DNA of 52,531 nt from Sphingomonadaceae bacterium (GTDB lineage Bacteria; Pseudomonadota; Alphaproteobacteria; Sphingomonadales; Sphingomonadaceae), in assembly GCA_947476735.1 (NCBI GenBank), contig CANJRZ010000004.1, forward strand, positions 1-52,531, written 5' to 3'. Of the stretch, positions 27,680 to 37,472 are shown one piece after another. The position numbers were made by a program, and so were the translations under genes. The notes under the pieces are model-generated. The model worked only from the letters and a program-made list of their open reading frames with translations. It was not told where the DNA came from and ran no database searches. Positions within the stretch are counted from its first letter, which is position 1. Every line of letters starts with the position of its first letter.

Positions 27680-27815
27680 CGGGACTCGACTCGTCGCATC
27701 GATGAAACGAGTCCGGATTTGCTGGACGAAAAATTTTCGAGTCCCGACAAGGGCTTGGAGTCGGCCCCTGAAGGGCTGCGCAACAATCGAATCCGCAAGT
27801 GAAATTTGCGGTCGA
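27680..27815. other. Uncharacterised element with nested inverted repeats
   Basis: CGGGACTCG (27680) pairs with CGAGTCCCG (27738), enclosing ACTCGT/ACGAGT (27689/27707); second hairpin TCGA-AT-CCGCAA-gtgaaat-TTGCGG-TCGA (27787-27815). Confidence 0.45.
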
Positions 27816-28276
27816 AAATATTTTTCTGGGGATGAATCACTCCGCCGGCCAAGCGGCAGGAGACGAGTGGCTGCGGCGGTCGATCCGGGGTTGGAGCACG
27901 GTGCGGATCAGCTCCCTCCAGAAAGCGATCCGCACCGTACCTTCCCAAGCATTGCGCTCGGGCCTCGCCTCGCCGAACGGGGCGAGGGTAGTATTTGGGG
28001 GTGGTTGGGTAGACGGCCGGAGGGCCTCAAAGCCGCCTGTGAAAAACTTGCTCACCCCCAACCCTCCTCAAAGGAGGGATCCGGCGATATTCCGTGAGCC
28101 TGCCGGTGATCCGTCGCGCAGGACGGAAGCCTTGCCGGCGGAGAAACCTCCTGCTCAAAGGGTAGGACGGAGCCTTTCCTCACAAACCTTGGATTTTTCT
28201 GGCGACCCTTCATTTTCCCCGGCAGCGAAACGATCGGTGACGAGCGGGAGGTTGCCGGCGCGTGCGTCGACTCCGG

Positions 28277-30733
28277 CTAGAACGCGGTATCGACGCCAAC
28301 CCGGATCGTACGCGGGCGCATCGGCGTGATTTGCCCGCCGGCGCTGGCCGAGAAGGGCGTGCCGAGGGCGAAGCGATTGCCGATCGCGTCGGTCAGATTG
28401 GTGATCCCCAAAGTTACGCCGAGATTGGGCCGACCGATCCGGGCGGTGAGCGCGGTATCGAAATAATCGCCCTGCAAATCGCCGAGGATCGGACCGATAC
28501 CCAGCCGCGACTTGCCGACATAGCGGGCCCAGCCTCCTACCCTGAGCTCGAGCTCGTCGCCGATATCCATGCGGTAATCGGCGCCGAAGCGCGTTGTGAA
28601 GCGAGCGACGTTGGGAATGCGGCTCTGCCCCCCGGTGCGGGCGCCAGTGGCCGTGTTGACCGGCGGAGAGCCGAGCGTGCTGATCAGAGTGGCCGAGGGA
28701 TCGATCACCTTGCTGTCGTTGAAGGTTGTGGCGATGTCGAAGCTGAGGTCAGGTACCGGCTCGACGTGCAATTCGAAGCTCAACGTATAGATTCGTCCGT
28801 CGCCGATATTGTCGGTGCTCGGCAGGCCCGCGGCATCGATGAAATCGGCCTGGATATTAGCCCACTTGGTGTGGGACAGGCTGAGTGAGACATCGAACGG
28901 ATCGCGCCCGCGCTCGCCGTAACGCAATCCGCCTTCCATCGTCTTGACCCGGTCGTTCCGGAAACGGCGCACGAAGCCACTCTCGATGGCAAGTCCGCCA
29001 GGGCGGAAACCCTGCTGGTAGCGCGCATAGGCGATGAGGCCGTGGATCGGGGATACCGAAATCGATCCGGAAGGCAGCAGGCGCTTTTCCAGCCGGCCCT
29101 GCACGATCTCGGCGCGGGCCTGTGCGAGCAGCGCCGCGAGCCGCGGCGAAATATTGGCACCGATGGGCGTCGGGTCATCGGCTCCGCCGCTCAGGTTTGA
29201 CCAGGTGTGACGCGCCCCGCCGGTGACGATCACACCGCGGAACGGCTCCACGCTCGCTTCGGCATAGACGGTCGTCTCGTGGACCTGGTTGATGACGCCA
29301 GGCACGCTCGTTGTTATATTGGTTTGCGTGAATGAGCGATCGATATTGGTCCGGTTGCGGGTGTGGCTGGCGCCCAGCACCCAGCCGTAGCGGCGGTGCA
29401 TCGGCCGCCACAGCCGATTCTCCGTGACAAACATCCGGGTCAGGTTGCGCTGGACGAACTGGCGGTCGGGACCGTTTACCAGGCTGGCGTCATAACGCTC
29501 CCGGAGACGCTGACGAACGCCGCCAGTGGAGGACAGGAAGGAAACGCCGTCCCATTTCTTGGCGATCACCATCTCACCGAGCGTATAGTTCGATTCGAAG
29601 CCGCCATCGGTAAGGCTGGCGCGCTTCACACCGCCAAGACTGCGGTCGGCATATTGGCTGTCGTCACCCTCATTGGCTTGGTAGACGCTGCCCAGGTCGA
29701 GGATCCAGTCGTCGCCAAAGTCGACCCTGAGGGTCGAGCGGCCGCCGGCGATGGTGGTGCGATTTATGTCCTTTTTTCGCCGCAACACATCGTTGATGTA
29801 GCCCCCTTCACGGATGCCGTAGCCGACTACGCGCCACGCCACCCTGTCTTTCATGATCGGCAAGTTGATCATCCCGCTGGCATCACCCCCCGGATCGCCA
29901 TGCTGGGTCACCGAGAGGCCGGCCGTCAGCGCGGCTTCGGTCTTCCCGAGTTCAGGCGGATTGCGAACGATCCGGATCACGCCGCCCAGCGATCCTGCGC
30001 CGTAGAGCGTGCCCTGCGGGCCTTCGAGGATCTCGACCGAATGGATATCGTAGAGCCGGAGATCGGGATCGGGTGCGTTGTAGGTCAGGCGCATGTCGCC
30101 GAGATACTGGCCGACCGTGGCCTGGGTCGGCCCGGTGAAGCTGCTGTCGGCGATGCCGCGGATGAACAGCTTGTTGCGCCCGGCGCCGAGATGAGTGGAG
30201 GAGAGGCTGGCGACGCGCGAGAGAATCGAGTCCATGCCCTGCTCGCCGCCGAAGGTGAGATCGGAGCCGTCGAGCAGGCTAACCGAGCCGGCAAAATCCT
30301 TGAGCCGCGTTTCGCGCTTGGAGGCGGTGACGATGATCGGTTCATCCTCCACATCGTCAAGCATGTACGGCAAGGTCCGCTGAGCGCGCGCTGTTTTCCT
30401 GCGCGAATTCTCCGCGGCGACGACAATCCGGAAGCTGTTGGGAGCAACAGTCTCGATTCGGCCACGACTGTCCCGCAAAAGCCGGCGAAGTGCATCTTCG
30501 CTGCTCATACGGCCCTTCAGGGCGGGAACCTGCATGGCCCAGATGGATCCATCGGCCACGCTGACACTGGCGCCACTTTGCGTGGCGAGCACGGCGATGG
30601 CATCGCCCAGGGTTCCGGCCGGGAGGTCGAGCGGCGCCTTCTCTGCCGCTTGAACTGGTGCGGCTGCGAAAAGCAGCGCAAAGCTGGCAAAGGCGAGAAC
30701 GCGCTTCACTGTGCGGGGGGAGCGAGAACCCAT
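28277..30733 (-). CDS. TonB-dependent receptor with N-terminal STN (secretin/TonB short) domain
   Basis: Signal peptide; LDLPAGTLGDAIAVLATQSGASVSV (STN); plug YMLDDVEDEPIIVTASKRE...; IEILEGPQGTLYGAGSLGGVIRIV; C-terminal beta-barrel ending in F. Confidence 0.94.
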   Translation of the reverse strand: MGSRSPRTVKRVLAFASFALLFAAAPVQAAEKAPLDLPAGTLGDAIAVLATQSGASVSVADGSIWAMQVPALKGRMSSEDALRRLLRDSRGRIETVAPNSFRIVVAAENSRRKTARAQRTLPYMLDDVEDEPIIVTASKRETRLKDFAGSVSLLDGSDLTFGGEQGMDSILSRVASLSSTHLGAGRNKLFIRGIADSSFTGPTQATVGQYLGDMRLTYNAPDPDLRLYDIHSVEILEGPQGTLYGAGSLGGVIRIVRNPPELGKTEAALTAGLSVTQHGDPGGDASGMINLPIMKDRVAWRVVGYGIREGGYINDVLRRKKDINRTTIAGGRSTLRVDFGDDWILDLGSVYQANEGDDSQYADRSLGGVKRASLTDGGFESNYTLGEMVIAKKWDGVSFLSSTGGVRQRLRERYDASLVNGPDRQFVQRNLTRMFVTENRLWRPMHRRYGWVLGASHTRNRTNIDRSFTQTNITTSVPGVINQVHETTVYAEASVEPFRGVIVTGGARHTWSNLSGGADDPTPIGANISPRLAALLAQARAEIVQGRLEKRLLPSGSISVSPIHGLIAYARYQQGFRPGGLAIESGFVRRFRNDRVKTMEGGLRYGERGRDPFDVSLSLSHTKWANIQADFIDAAGLPSTDNIGDGRIYTLSFELHVEPVPDLSFDIATTFNDSKVIDPSATLISTLGSPPVNTATGARTGGQSRIPNVARFTTRFGADYRMDIGDELELRVGGWARYVGKSRLGIGPILGDLQGDYFDTALTARIGRPNLGVTLGITNLTDAIGNRFALGTPFSASAGGQITPMRPRTIRVGVDTAF

Positions 30734-31683
30734 TCTTGTCCGGTATTGCGAACATCGACTTCGAGCAAGGGTGCCAGGCGGACAATATCCTCGCCGTCGC
30801 TCAGGCTCAGCACGCCGCGGAAGCGTTTTTCCGCGACGCGCGGATCGACACGTACCGGCTGGCCCGACCAGCGGCTGAGATCTGCCGCGATCTCCGCCAT
30901 CGTCTGACCGTCATAGATCAGCCTGCCATCCTTCCAACCGGCGATCGACGCCGGGGACATGGCGCCCAGCGCAAGCAGCGCGTCGCCATCGATCGCGCGC
31001 AAGGTGCGGCCCGCATCGAGACGCACTGCGGAACTCTCGGGATTGTAGATAACGGCACCCTCGGCAACCTGAACCGCTGTGGTCTTTCCTTCGCGCACCA
31101 CATTGAAGCGGGTTCCGACATCCACCAGTGTCGCATCGCCAACCGCTACTTTGAATGGCGCATCGTCGTTATGGATGACATCGAACAGCGCCTCGCCGCG
31201 TTCCAGCACCGCATAGCGGGCGTCCTTGCGGTCGAGCGTGATCGCCGTGCCTCCGTTCATCGCGATCCGGCTTCCGTCCTCCAGCGTGACGGTCCGGCGG
31301 GCGCCGGGTGCTGTCTCGATCTGATAAAGCGCGGGTTGCCGGTCGATCACCGTCACGCCGACGATGGCCGCGACCGAGGCTGCAATCGCGCCGCCCAGCC
31401 ACCGCCGGCGCGTGATCGGCTGCTTCGGGGCCGGTGCGATGATCGGCCGCAGTGGCGGCGCGTTCGCCAGCAACCGGGCCATCTCTTCGTCGGCGAAAGC
31501 CAGCCGATGATAATCTTCAGCATGCGCAGGATCGGCAGCGAGCCAGGACTCGAACTCCGTCCAGCCGTCAAAGGCCGGATCGCGCAGGCGGATCACCCAA
31601 TCGAGTGCCGCGCTTTCCATATTGGTCCTGTCCTCAGCCATGAAAGTACTTCCCCACGAGCAGGACGGAGTCGATCGCATCAA
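30706..31683 (-). CDS. FecR-family anti-sigma regulator
   Basis: LDWVIRLRDPAFDGWTEFESWLAADPAHAEDYHRLA N-terminal; single TM; FecR core VTLEDGSRIAMNGGTAITLD. Start may instead be 31641. Confidence 0.93.
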   Translation of the reverse strand: MMRSTPSCSWGSTFMAEDRTNMESAALDWVIRLRDPAFDGWTEFESWLAADPAHAEDYHRLAFADEEMARLLANAPPLRPIIAPAPKQPITRRRWLGGAIAASVAAIVGVTVIDRQPALYQIETAPGARRTVTLEDGSRIAMNGGTAITLDRKDARYAVLERGEALFDVIHNDDAPFKVAVGDATLVDVGTRFNVVREGKTTAVQVAEGAVIYNPESSAVRLDAGRTLRAIDGDALLALGAMSPASIAGWKDGRLIYDGQTMAEIAADLSRWSGQPVRVDPRVAEKRFRGVLSLSDGEDIVRLAPLLEVDVRNTGQEWVLAPPAQ

Positions 31684-32192
31684 GCCTCATCGAACTTGCT
31701 CCTCAGTTCGATCATTGCACGATAGGCCCGTCTGAGATCACTTTCGACGGTGCTCAGGCTGACGCCGAATTCGGCTGCGATGTCACGTTGTCCGACCCCG
31801 TCGATGCGGTGTCGACGGAAGATGGCGGCGGTTCGTTCGCCGAGCGCGTCGAGCGCGGCCTGGGCTAGCCGGAGCTGTTCGCGGGCAATCAGCCGGCGTT
31901 CGCTGGATGGATCGTCAGACTGGCCCGGAATCGTGGTGGCCGCTTCCGTCCAGTCCTGGTCGCGCCTGACCGCCTGCTGTTGCGAGCGATAGCGATCGAG
32001 CATCAGGTTGTTCGCCGACCGATACAGATAGGACAAAGGTTGCGCGATCGGTCCGGTCGGCGCCGACGCGATCTTCAGCCACAACTCCTGCAGCAGGTCC
32101 TCGGCCGCATCACCGGCCCCGTGCGTGCGCAAGAAGGCGAGCAGCCGATCCCGGTTCGACAGGAAAACGGCCTCCAGGCCGGTGCTGCTCAT
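31680..32192 (-). CDS. ECF sigma factor, FecI-like
   Basis: GDAAEDLLQELWLKI (region 2), SYLYRSANNLMLDRYRS, VSLSTVESDLRRAYRAM (region 4); overlaps fecR by 4 bp. Confidence 0.94.
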   Translation of the reverse strand: MSSTGLEAVFLSNRDRLLAFLRTHGAGDAAEDLLQELWLKIASAPTGPIAQPLSYLYRSANNLMLDRYRSQQQAVRRDQDWTEAATTIPGQSDDPSSERRLIAREQLRLAQAALDALGERTAAIFRRHRIDGVGQRDIAAEFGVSLSTVESDLRRAYRAMIELRSKFDEA

Positions 32193-32223
32193 GACCCCGC
32201 TCGCATACCTTTTGTGCCACTTC

Positions 32224-33771
32224 TCAGGGCGTGCGCTCTACACGCCTCAACCCCGCGGCGCCAACCACTTCGTAGACCGCCGAGCGGCCGTTGGTCCAGA
32301 CGGGGTCGAGCCCGTAATGCCTTGGATCGGTCAGCCGATTTCCAATGATCCAGACATGGCTGAACGCCGTGCGTGGGAAGGTCGCGATTGCGTGGGGCAG
32401 GTTGCGTCCCTGGTCCTTGCAGCCGATCGGATAGACCAGCTGGCTCGGATCGGCCACGAAGGGGAACGCCCGGGCATGGCGGATGGTGAGATATTGCTGC
32501 CCGGGGATCGCCCATTGTTCGTTGACGAAAGCATCGCGCGCAATGATCGCATAGGCGGGCAGATGTTCAGGCCGAAGGTCCGACCAGGGTGTCAGGCAGG
32601 GCCGGTAGACAAGCGCCAGCACCGCCGCGCCACGCGGGATGTGGCTGACCGCTTTCAGTTCGCTGCGTTGTTCGGCGGTGACCAGCGCGAAGCTCAGCGT
32701 GGTCGCCGCGGTACGGATACCGAAGAAGAGCAGGCCGGCGAGCCCGAGGATATGAGCAAGCCGGCCGGGTGGGGGCGGGCGGATCGCGAGCAGGGCGAGG
32801 ATCCAGATCGCCGGCATCATCCGCATGTCGACATAGGAACCGCCGAGCAGCAGCCGTGGGAGGAGCAGGAAGCCGGCGACGCAGAACAAGGCCGGCCAGC
32901 CGAGCAGTCGGGCATAGCCGAGGCGCTGTTCCCGCATCCCGATATAAAGAATGAACAGCAACGCCGTCAGCGAGGTGAGATCGAACCATTGCCAGCGATC
33001 GCGCAATGACGAGATGGCCCAGAGCAGCTTCGCAGAGAAGTTGAACCAGTCGCCGGTCTCGTTTGCTCGGGCGGCCTCGGGACGATGCGCGATCATGATC
33101 AGGATCGGCAACGCGAGCGGCAGGCAGGCGGCAATGGCGCCGCCGATCGCAGCCGGCCAGCTGCGGCGTTCCTCGCGCAGCCGGGCAAGCTCGGCGCCAA
33201 ACGCCATCAGACCGAACAGCCCCCAGCCGGCACTGTGCGTCACCCACAGCGCCAGACCGATCGGTCCGAACAGCGCTGCGCGGAGGCCCGGCTGGGCCAT
33301 GCGCGCCAGCCGCAACCACAGAGCCAGCGCCGCTAAGCATAGTCCCTGCGCCAGCGCGAAATTGACGAAACCCATCTGGAAGGGCCAGGCGTAAACGAAG
33401 GGCAGCGCGAACAGTGCCGTCGGCGGCACGCGGCCATGGACTTCGTGCGCCAGCCAAAGCATGGCCGCCATGCTCAGCGGCACGATCAGGCTGACGACCA
33501 GCTTGGCGGCTGGAATGATCCCGATCAGATGGGCGAGCGGGATGGCGAGGATGTCGACGCCAAGATTACCGATCAGAGCCCAGCGGACATGATAATATTG
33601 GCGAAGCGGAGAGTCCGGTCCGGCGATCGCGATCTGCCAGCGCCCGGCATGGCCGGGGAGATCGGTGAGCGGCGGCAGCGGGGGCCAGAGCAGAGGGAGT
33701 ATCCCCGCCACAAGAATCGCGGCCAACGCGGATCGTCGCTGCCACCATGGTCCCCGCTCGTCAGCGGTCAT
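32224..33771 (-). CDS. Polytopic membrane protein, GT-C-like
   Basis: 515 aa with many TM segments; PPLTDLPGHAGRWQIAI near the N-terminus, long C-terminal soluble tail. Confidence 0.7.
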   Translation of the reverse strand: MTADERGPWWQRRSALAAILVAGILPLLWPPLPPLTDLPGHAGRWQIAIAGPDSPLRQYYHVRWALIGNLGVDILAIPLAHLIGIIPAAKLVVSLIVPLSMAAMLWLAHEVHGRVPPTALFALPFVYAWPFQMGFVNFALAQGLCLAALALWLRLARMAQPGLRAALFGPIGLALWVTHSAGWGLFGLMAFGAELARLREERRSWPAAIGGAIAACLPLALPILIMIAHRPEAARANETGDWFNFSAKLLWAISSLRDRWQWFDLTSLTALLFILYIGMREQRLGYARLLGWPALFCVAGFLLLPRLLLGGSYVDMRMMPAIWILALLAIRPPPPGRLAHILGLAGLLFFGIRTAATTLSFALVTAEQRSELKAVSHIPRGAAVLALVYRPCLTPWSDLRPEHLPAYAIIARDAFVNEQWAIPGQQYLTIRHARAFPFVADPSQLVYPIGCKDQGRNLPHAIATFPRTAFSHVWIIGNRLTDPRHYGLDPVWTNGRSAVYEVVGAAGLRRVERTP

Positions 33772-35129
33772 TGCGCGCGCTCATAAAGCTGCCAGTGCAT
33801 TCCCGACAACCCGTAGGCCTGGCCGGAACGGACGGCGCGGAAGGACGCGCCACAGCGTGTCTTGACCGTCGGAAAGGCAACCGTCCCGTTGTTCTCGGCG
33901 AACAGGTAGCGGGTGTTGGCGGCGCAGCCTTCGGCGATGTCGAGCTTGTAACCTCGTGACGCCGCGGCAGCTTCGAGTACTGCGCTGTCCTTCGGTTCGT
34001 CGGGCATCACGACGGCCGCTGGACTGCGCTCCTTCATCGCGGTGATCGTGGCTCCCGGCTGTCCGCGCAAATTGGCGATCATGCGGATGTCGACGGTGAG
34101 GCTGCCGGCGACGAGGGCGGCCAGAGGCAGCCACGCGGGTCGGCGCCGGCCCGCGAGCAGGTCGGCGAGCAGCAGCAGCAGCGCGGCCGCGCTCAGCAGA
34201 TAATAGCGCGGGATCGCAGCATTGTCGGGCTGGAGGATGGCGACGGTGAGCGGGAGGCCGACAATCGCGATGAAGTAGAACAGCGCCCGTCCGCGTATGG
34301 CCATCACCGCCGGTACCAGCAGGACCGGGAGAAGCCAGAAGCCGACCTTGAAGGGCCAGCCGATCGTGAAGGCGACCATATAGGTGAGGGCATCGATGTA
34401 GGGGCCCCATGCGAACCCGGTCCTGATCCCCATGCGGTAGCCGTCCGGCGCCGCCAAGGCCAGCAACAGCACTGCCGCCACCGCGGCGATCGGCCGGACC
34501 ATAAAACGCAGCGTCGCGATGGCGGCGGGACGGGGCCCCGATTGCCGCCACGACTGGATTGCCACCCAGCCGGTCAGCGCGGCGACACCAAACAGCATTG
34601 AGACGTGCGCAAGCATGCCGAGCAGCGCGGCCAGGCCGAGCCAGATGGCGCCGTGGCGGACCGCCACGCCGTTCAGTTCGCGGTCGACGATCCAGATCGA
34701 GGTCAGTAGCGCGAGCAGCATCGGCGCATAGCCGCGCGCTTCGGAGCCGTAGGTGACGAGAATCGGCGACACCGCGAACAGAATCGCGGTCACGATCGCC
34801 GGTCGGGTGCCGCGCCGTGCGCCGATCATGCCGGCGACGATGACCGCAGCGCTGCCGCTGACGATCGATAGTGCCCGGCCGAGGATAGGCGGTGACCCCC
34901 AGCCGACCAGTTGGAGCCAGAGCGTGTTGAGTAAATGATTATTGTCGTGATTGATCGCGAAGAACACGCGTCCCGGTGTCCCGGCCTCGCGTGCGAACCA
35001 GGCCGACCATGCCTCGTCGAGCCAGTAATCGCCTCGCGCAGCGGCAATGCGCAGTGCCAGGCCCAGGAGGGCGGCGGCCAGCAGCCATGCCAGTCGGAAT
35101 CGTCGAAATTTGTCGGGCAGTGCGCTCAT
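33768..35129 (-). CDS. Membrane glycosyltransferase, GT-C/GT39-like
   Basis: Polytopic; DYWLDEAWSAWFAREAG acidic motif after TM1 and NHDNNHLLNTLWLQLVG; 4-bp overlap with the preceding membrane gene. Confidence 0.77.
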   Translation of the reverse strand: MSALPDKFRRFRLAWLLAAALLGLALRIAAARGDYWLDEAWSAWFAREAGTPGRVFFAINHDNNHLLNTLWLQLVGWGSPPILGRALSIVSGSAAVIVAGMIGARRGTRPAIVTAILFAVSPILVTYGSEARGYAPMLLALLTSIWIVDRELNGVAVRHGAIWLGLAALLGMLAHVSMLFGVAALTGWVAIQSWRQSGPRPAAIATLRFMVRPIAAVAAVLLLALAAPDGYRMGIRTGFAWGPYIDALTYMVAFTIGWPFKVGFWLLPVLLVPAVMAIRGRALFYFIAIVGLPLTVAILQPDNAAIPRYYLLSAAALLLLLADLLAGRRRPAWLPLAALVAGSLTVDIRMIANLRGQPGATITAMKERSPAAVVMPDEPKDSAVLEAAAASRGYKLDIAEGCAANTRYLFAENNGTVAFPTVKTRCGASFRAVRSGQAYGLSGMHWQLYERAQ

Positions 35130-35292
35130 CGTCCGGTCTTCTATCGGGTCTGTGTGATTGTGCCAGCAGCACTGGCCATTTCGATCTGTCCCACAAGCGT
35201 GCTATGGGCAATTGTCGCGATCATTTTTCGGGGGAAAAGCCACGGACGCTGACAAAGATGAGTGGGGAATTGCGACCGTCCGATCCACGTCG

Positions 35293-36255
35293 ATGGCTGG
35301 GACGCCTGGGCTTATTTGGGGTTTCGACCTGGGGCCCGGACGTGCTTGCGCGACTCTGGACTGCGACGCTGAAAGCGATTCTTTCCGTTGGTTCCATCTC
35401 AGCCTGGCCCACCGGCGCACCCAGACCTGGATCGAAGGCCACGAAGAGCTTCCCGACGACGTCAAGGACATGATGCTGGCTCAGGACAGCCATCAGCGCG
35501 CGATGGTCGACGACGGGGTGATCGCCTGCGTCATTCATGATTTCGAACGCGACTTCGAACAGAGCGAAGATCCGCCGGTCGGTGTTCTGCGCTTCGCTCT
35601 TACCCCGACGATGATGATCACCGCGCGTCTGCACCCGATCCGATCGGCCGACCTGATCCGCGCCAAGCTCGCGCGCAGCCGCGGAATGGAAGACCCTGCG
35701 GAGGCGCTTGACCTGCTGATCGGGACGATCACGGAAGGTATCGCGACCAGGGTGCGCGAACAGGCTGTCGTCGTCCAGAATGCCGAGGACGCTTTTCTTG
35801 AGGGCCGCGATCCGCCGACCGCGCGCGGCATGATCGAGATCAGGCGACGCCATGCGCGTGTTCATCGTATGCTCGATGGCCTGCGCGCGGTATTCCGTCG
35901 TCTCGAAGGCGATGAGGATGTGCCCGAGAATATGGTTGCGACGATCGAGAAGGTGTCGCAGCGCATCCAGGCGCTCGGCGCGGACTCGCTCGGCGTTCAC
36001 CGCCAGATCCGTCAGCTGCGCGACGAAGTCGACATTCGAAACGACCAGCGCACCAACCAGAATCTCTATGTCCTCTCGATCATGACTACGCTGATGCTGC
36101 CGGCGACATTCGTCACCGGATTGTTCGGGATGAATACGGGCGGTTTCCCCTGGGTGGATTCGCCGCATGGCACTTTGTGGGCGACGCTGCTGGCGTTCGG
36201 GACCGCCGGAATCGCCTATCTGGTGCTGCGGCGAATGGGACTGACGCGGCGATAG
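35293..36255 (+). CDS. CorA/ZntB-family divalent cation transporter
   Basis: C-terminal LYVLSIMTTLMLPATFVTGLFGMNTGGFPW (GMN motif), two TM; N-terminal IWGFDLGPG. Start chosen at MAGTPGLIW. Confidence 0.9.
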   Translation: MAGTPGLIWGFDLGPGRACATLDCDAESDSFRWFHLSLAHRRTQTWIEGHEELPDDVKDMMLAQDSHQRAMVDDGVIACVIHDFERDFEQSEDPPVGVLRFALTPTMMITARLHPIRSADLIRAKLARSRGMEDPAEALDLLIGTITEGIATRVREQAVVVQNAEDAFLEGRDPPTARGMIEIRRRHARVHRMLDGLRAVFRRLEGDEDVPENMVATIEKVSQRIQALGADSLGVHRQIRQLRDEVDIRNDQRTNQNLYVLSIMTTLMLPATFVTGLFGMNTGGFPWVDSPHGTLWATLLAFGTAGIAYLVLRRMGLTRR

Positions 36256-36750
36256 ACGATTCCTGAGGTGCCCCTGCAATGTCGGGCGGCCAACATTGCT
36301 CGCCCTTGCCTCCTGGCCAGCGCTCTGAGCTGTCGCTGCTTCGAAGCTTCCCAACGACTAACGAGAGATCCGCATGGGGGCCCGCCAGGCATCCGCATGG
36401 CGGATCCGCTCCAGTTCGGGTCCCGAACGGGAATACTCCCCGACATCGTCCGCGTCGGATAACCCCGCCAATGTGCGACGCCCGCGCGGCCGTGCCAGCT
36501 CGTGCCGGAGGGGAAAAAGCTCGCTGAAACAGGTGCGCCGTTCGAACCGCTCGCGATCGATCTGCGCGGCTTCGAATGGCACCATCGCGAAAGTCCAGAT
36601 GTGGTGTGCGGGCAGTCTGGCCAGGGCCGGCTACAAAGGAGCGACAAGGGGGCTGCCCGATTCCCTCCAGAACGGACGAAATGCAGTGATTGTATCGTTT
36701 CGTCGACAAGCTTAACAGCGAGTAACCGGGCTATCGAAGAGGGGAGAATC

Positions 36751-37467
36751 ATGGACAGCCAAGTTCTGAGTTACGAGGCCGATGGCCTCCAGATGAAGAG
36801 TCACTTGTACGTCGACACGAGCGTATCGGGGCCGCGGCCCGGTGTGCTGGTTTTTCCTGAGGCGATGGGTCTCGGCGATCACGCCAAGGAGAAGGCTCAA
36901 CGCCTCGCCAAGGCGGGCTATGTGGCGCTCGCCTGCGATCTGCACGGCGAAGGCACGATCATGACCGATATGCCGGCAATGATGGCGCTGCTTGGCGAAC
37001 TCATGCAGGCCCCGTCGCGCATCGAGGCGCGGGCGAAGGCGGGTTTCGACGCGCTGCTCGGGACCGGTTTGGTGGACTCGACGAAGGTCGCGTCGATCGG
37101 TTTCTGCTTCGGCGGCACCATGTCGCTCGAGCTTGCGCGCGGCGGCAATGAAGTCGCAGGTGTCGTCGGTTTCCACAGTGGCCTCGGCACAGCGCGTCCC
37201 GATGCGGCCAAGAACATCAAGGGGAAGGTGCTGGTTCTGATCGGCGCCGACGATCCCGGTATCGGCCCCGATGCGCGCCAGGCATTCGAAACCGAGATGC
37301 GCGACGGCAAGGTCGACTGGCAGATGAAGCTCTATGGCGGAGTCGTCCATAGTTACACCAACCCTGATGCCGACAAGATGGGCATGCCCGATTTCGCGCG
37401 CTACGACAAAAGCGCCGATGACCGCAGCTGGGCAGAAATGCTGGCCTTTTTCAACGAGATATTCTGA
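36751..37467 (+). CDS. Dienelactone hydrolase family protein
   Basis: RPGVLVFPEAMGLGDHAKEKAQRLAKAGYVALACDLHGEG, IGFCFGGTMSLELA (Cys nucleophile), YGGVVHSYTNPDADK. Confidence 0.92.
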   Translation: MDSQVLSYEADGLQMKSHLYVDTSVSGPRPGVLVFPEAMGLGDHAKEKAQRLAKAGYVALACDLHGEGTIMTDMPAMMALLGELMQAPSRIEARAKAGFDALLGTGLVDSTKVASIGFCFGGTMSLELARGGNEVAGVVGFHSGLGTARPDAAKNIKGKVLVLIGADDPGIGPDARQAFETEMRDGKVDWQMKLYGGVVHSYTNPDADKMGMPDFARYDKSADDRSWAEMLAFFNEIF

Positions 37468-37472
37468 CATCC

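Noticed and set aside
27600-28270. Possible two-piece tmRNA
   Set aside because: No tag-peptide reading frame of the ANDN type and no tRNA-like acceptor half found.
28081-28276. Possible RNase P RNA, SRP RNA or cobalamin riboswitch
   Set aside because: GAGGAAAG-like string on the minus strand was suggestive, but the other conserved cores of these RNAs are missing.
27799-28329. 176-aa plus-strand ORF in the nrdA-receptor gap
   Set aside because: Low-information composition spanning inverted repeats; no domain or plausible start context.
35221-36354. 377-aa minus-strand ORF antisense to ZntB
   Set aside because: Shadow ORF; the plus strand has the GMN motif and TM helices.
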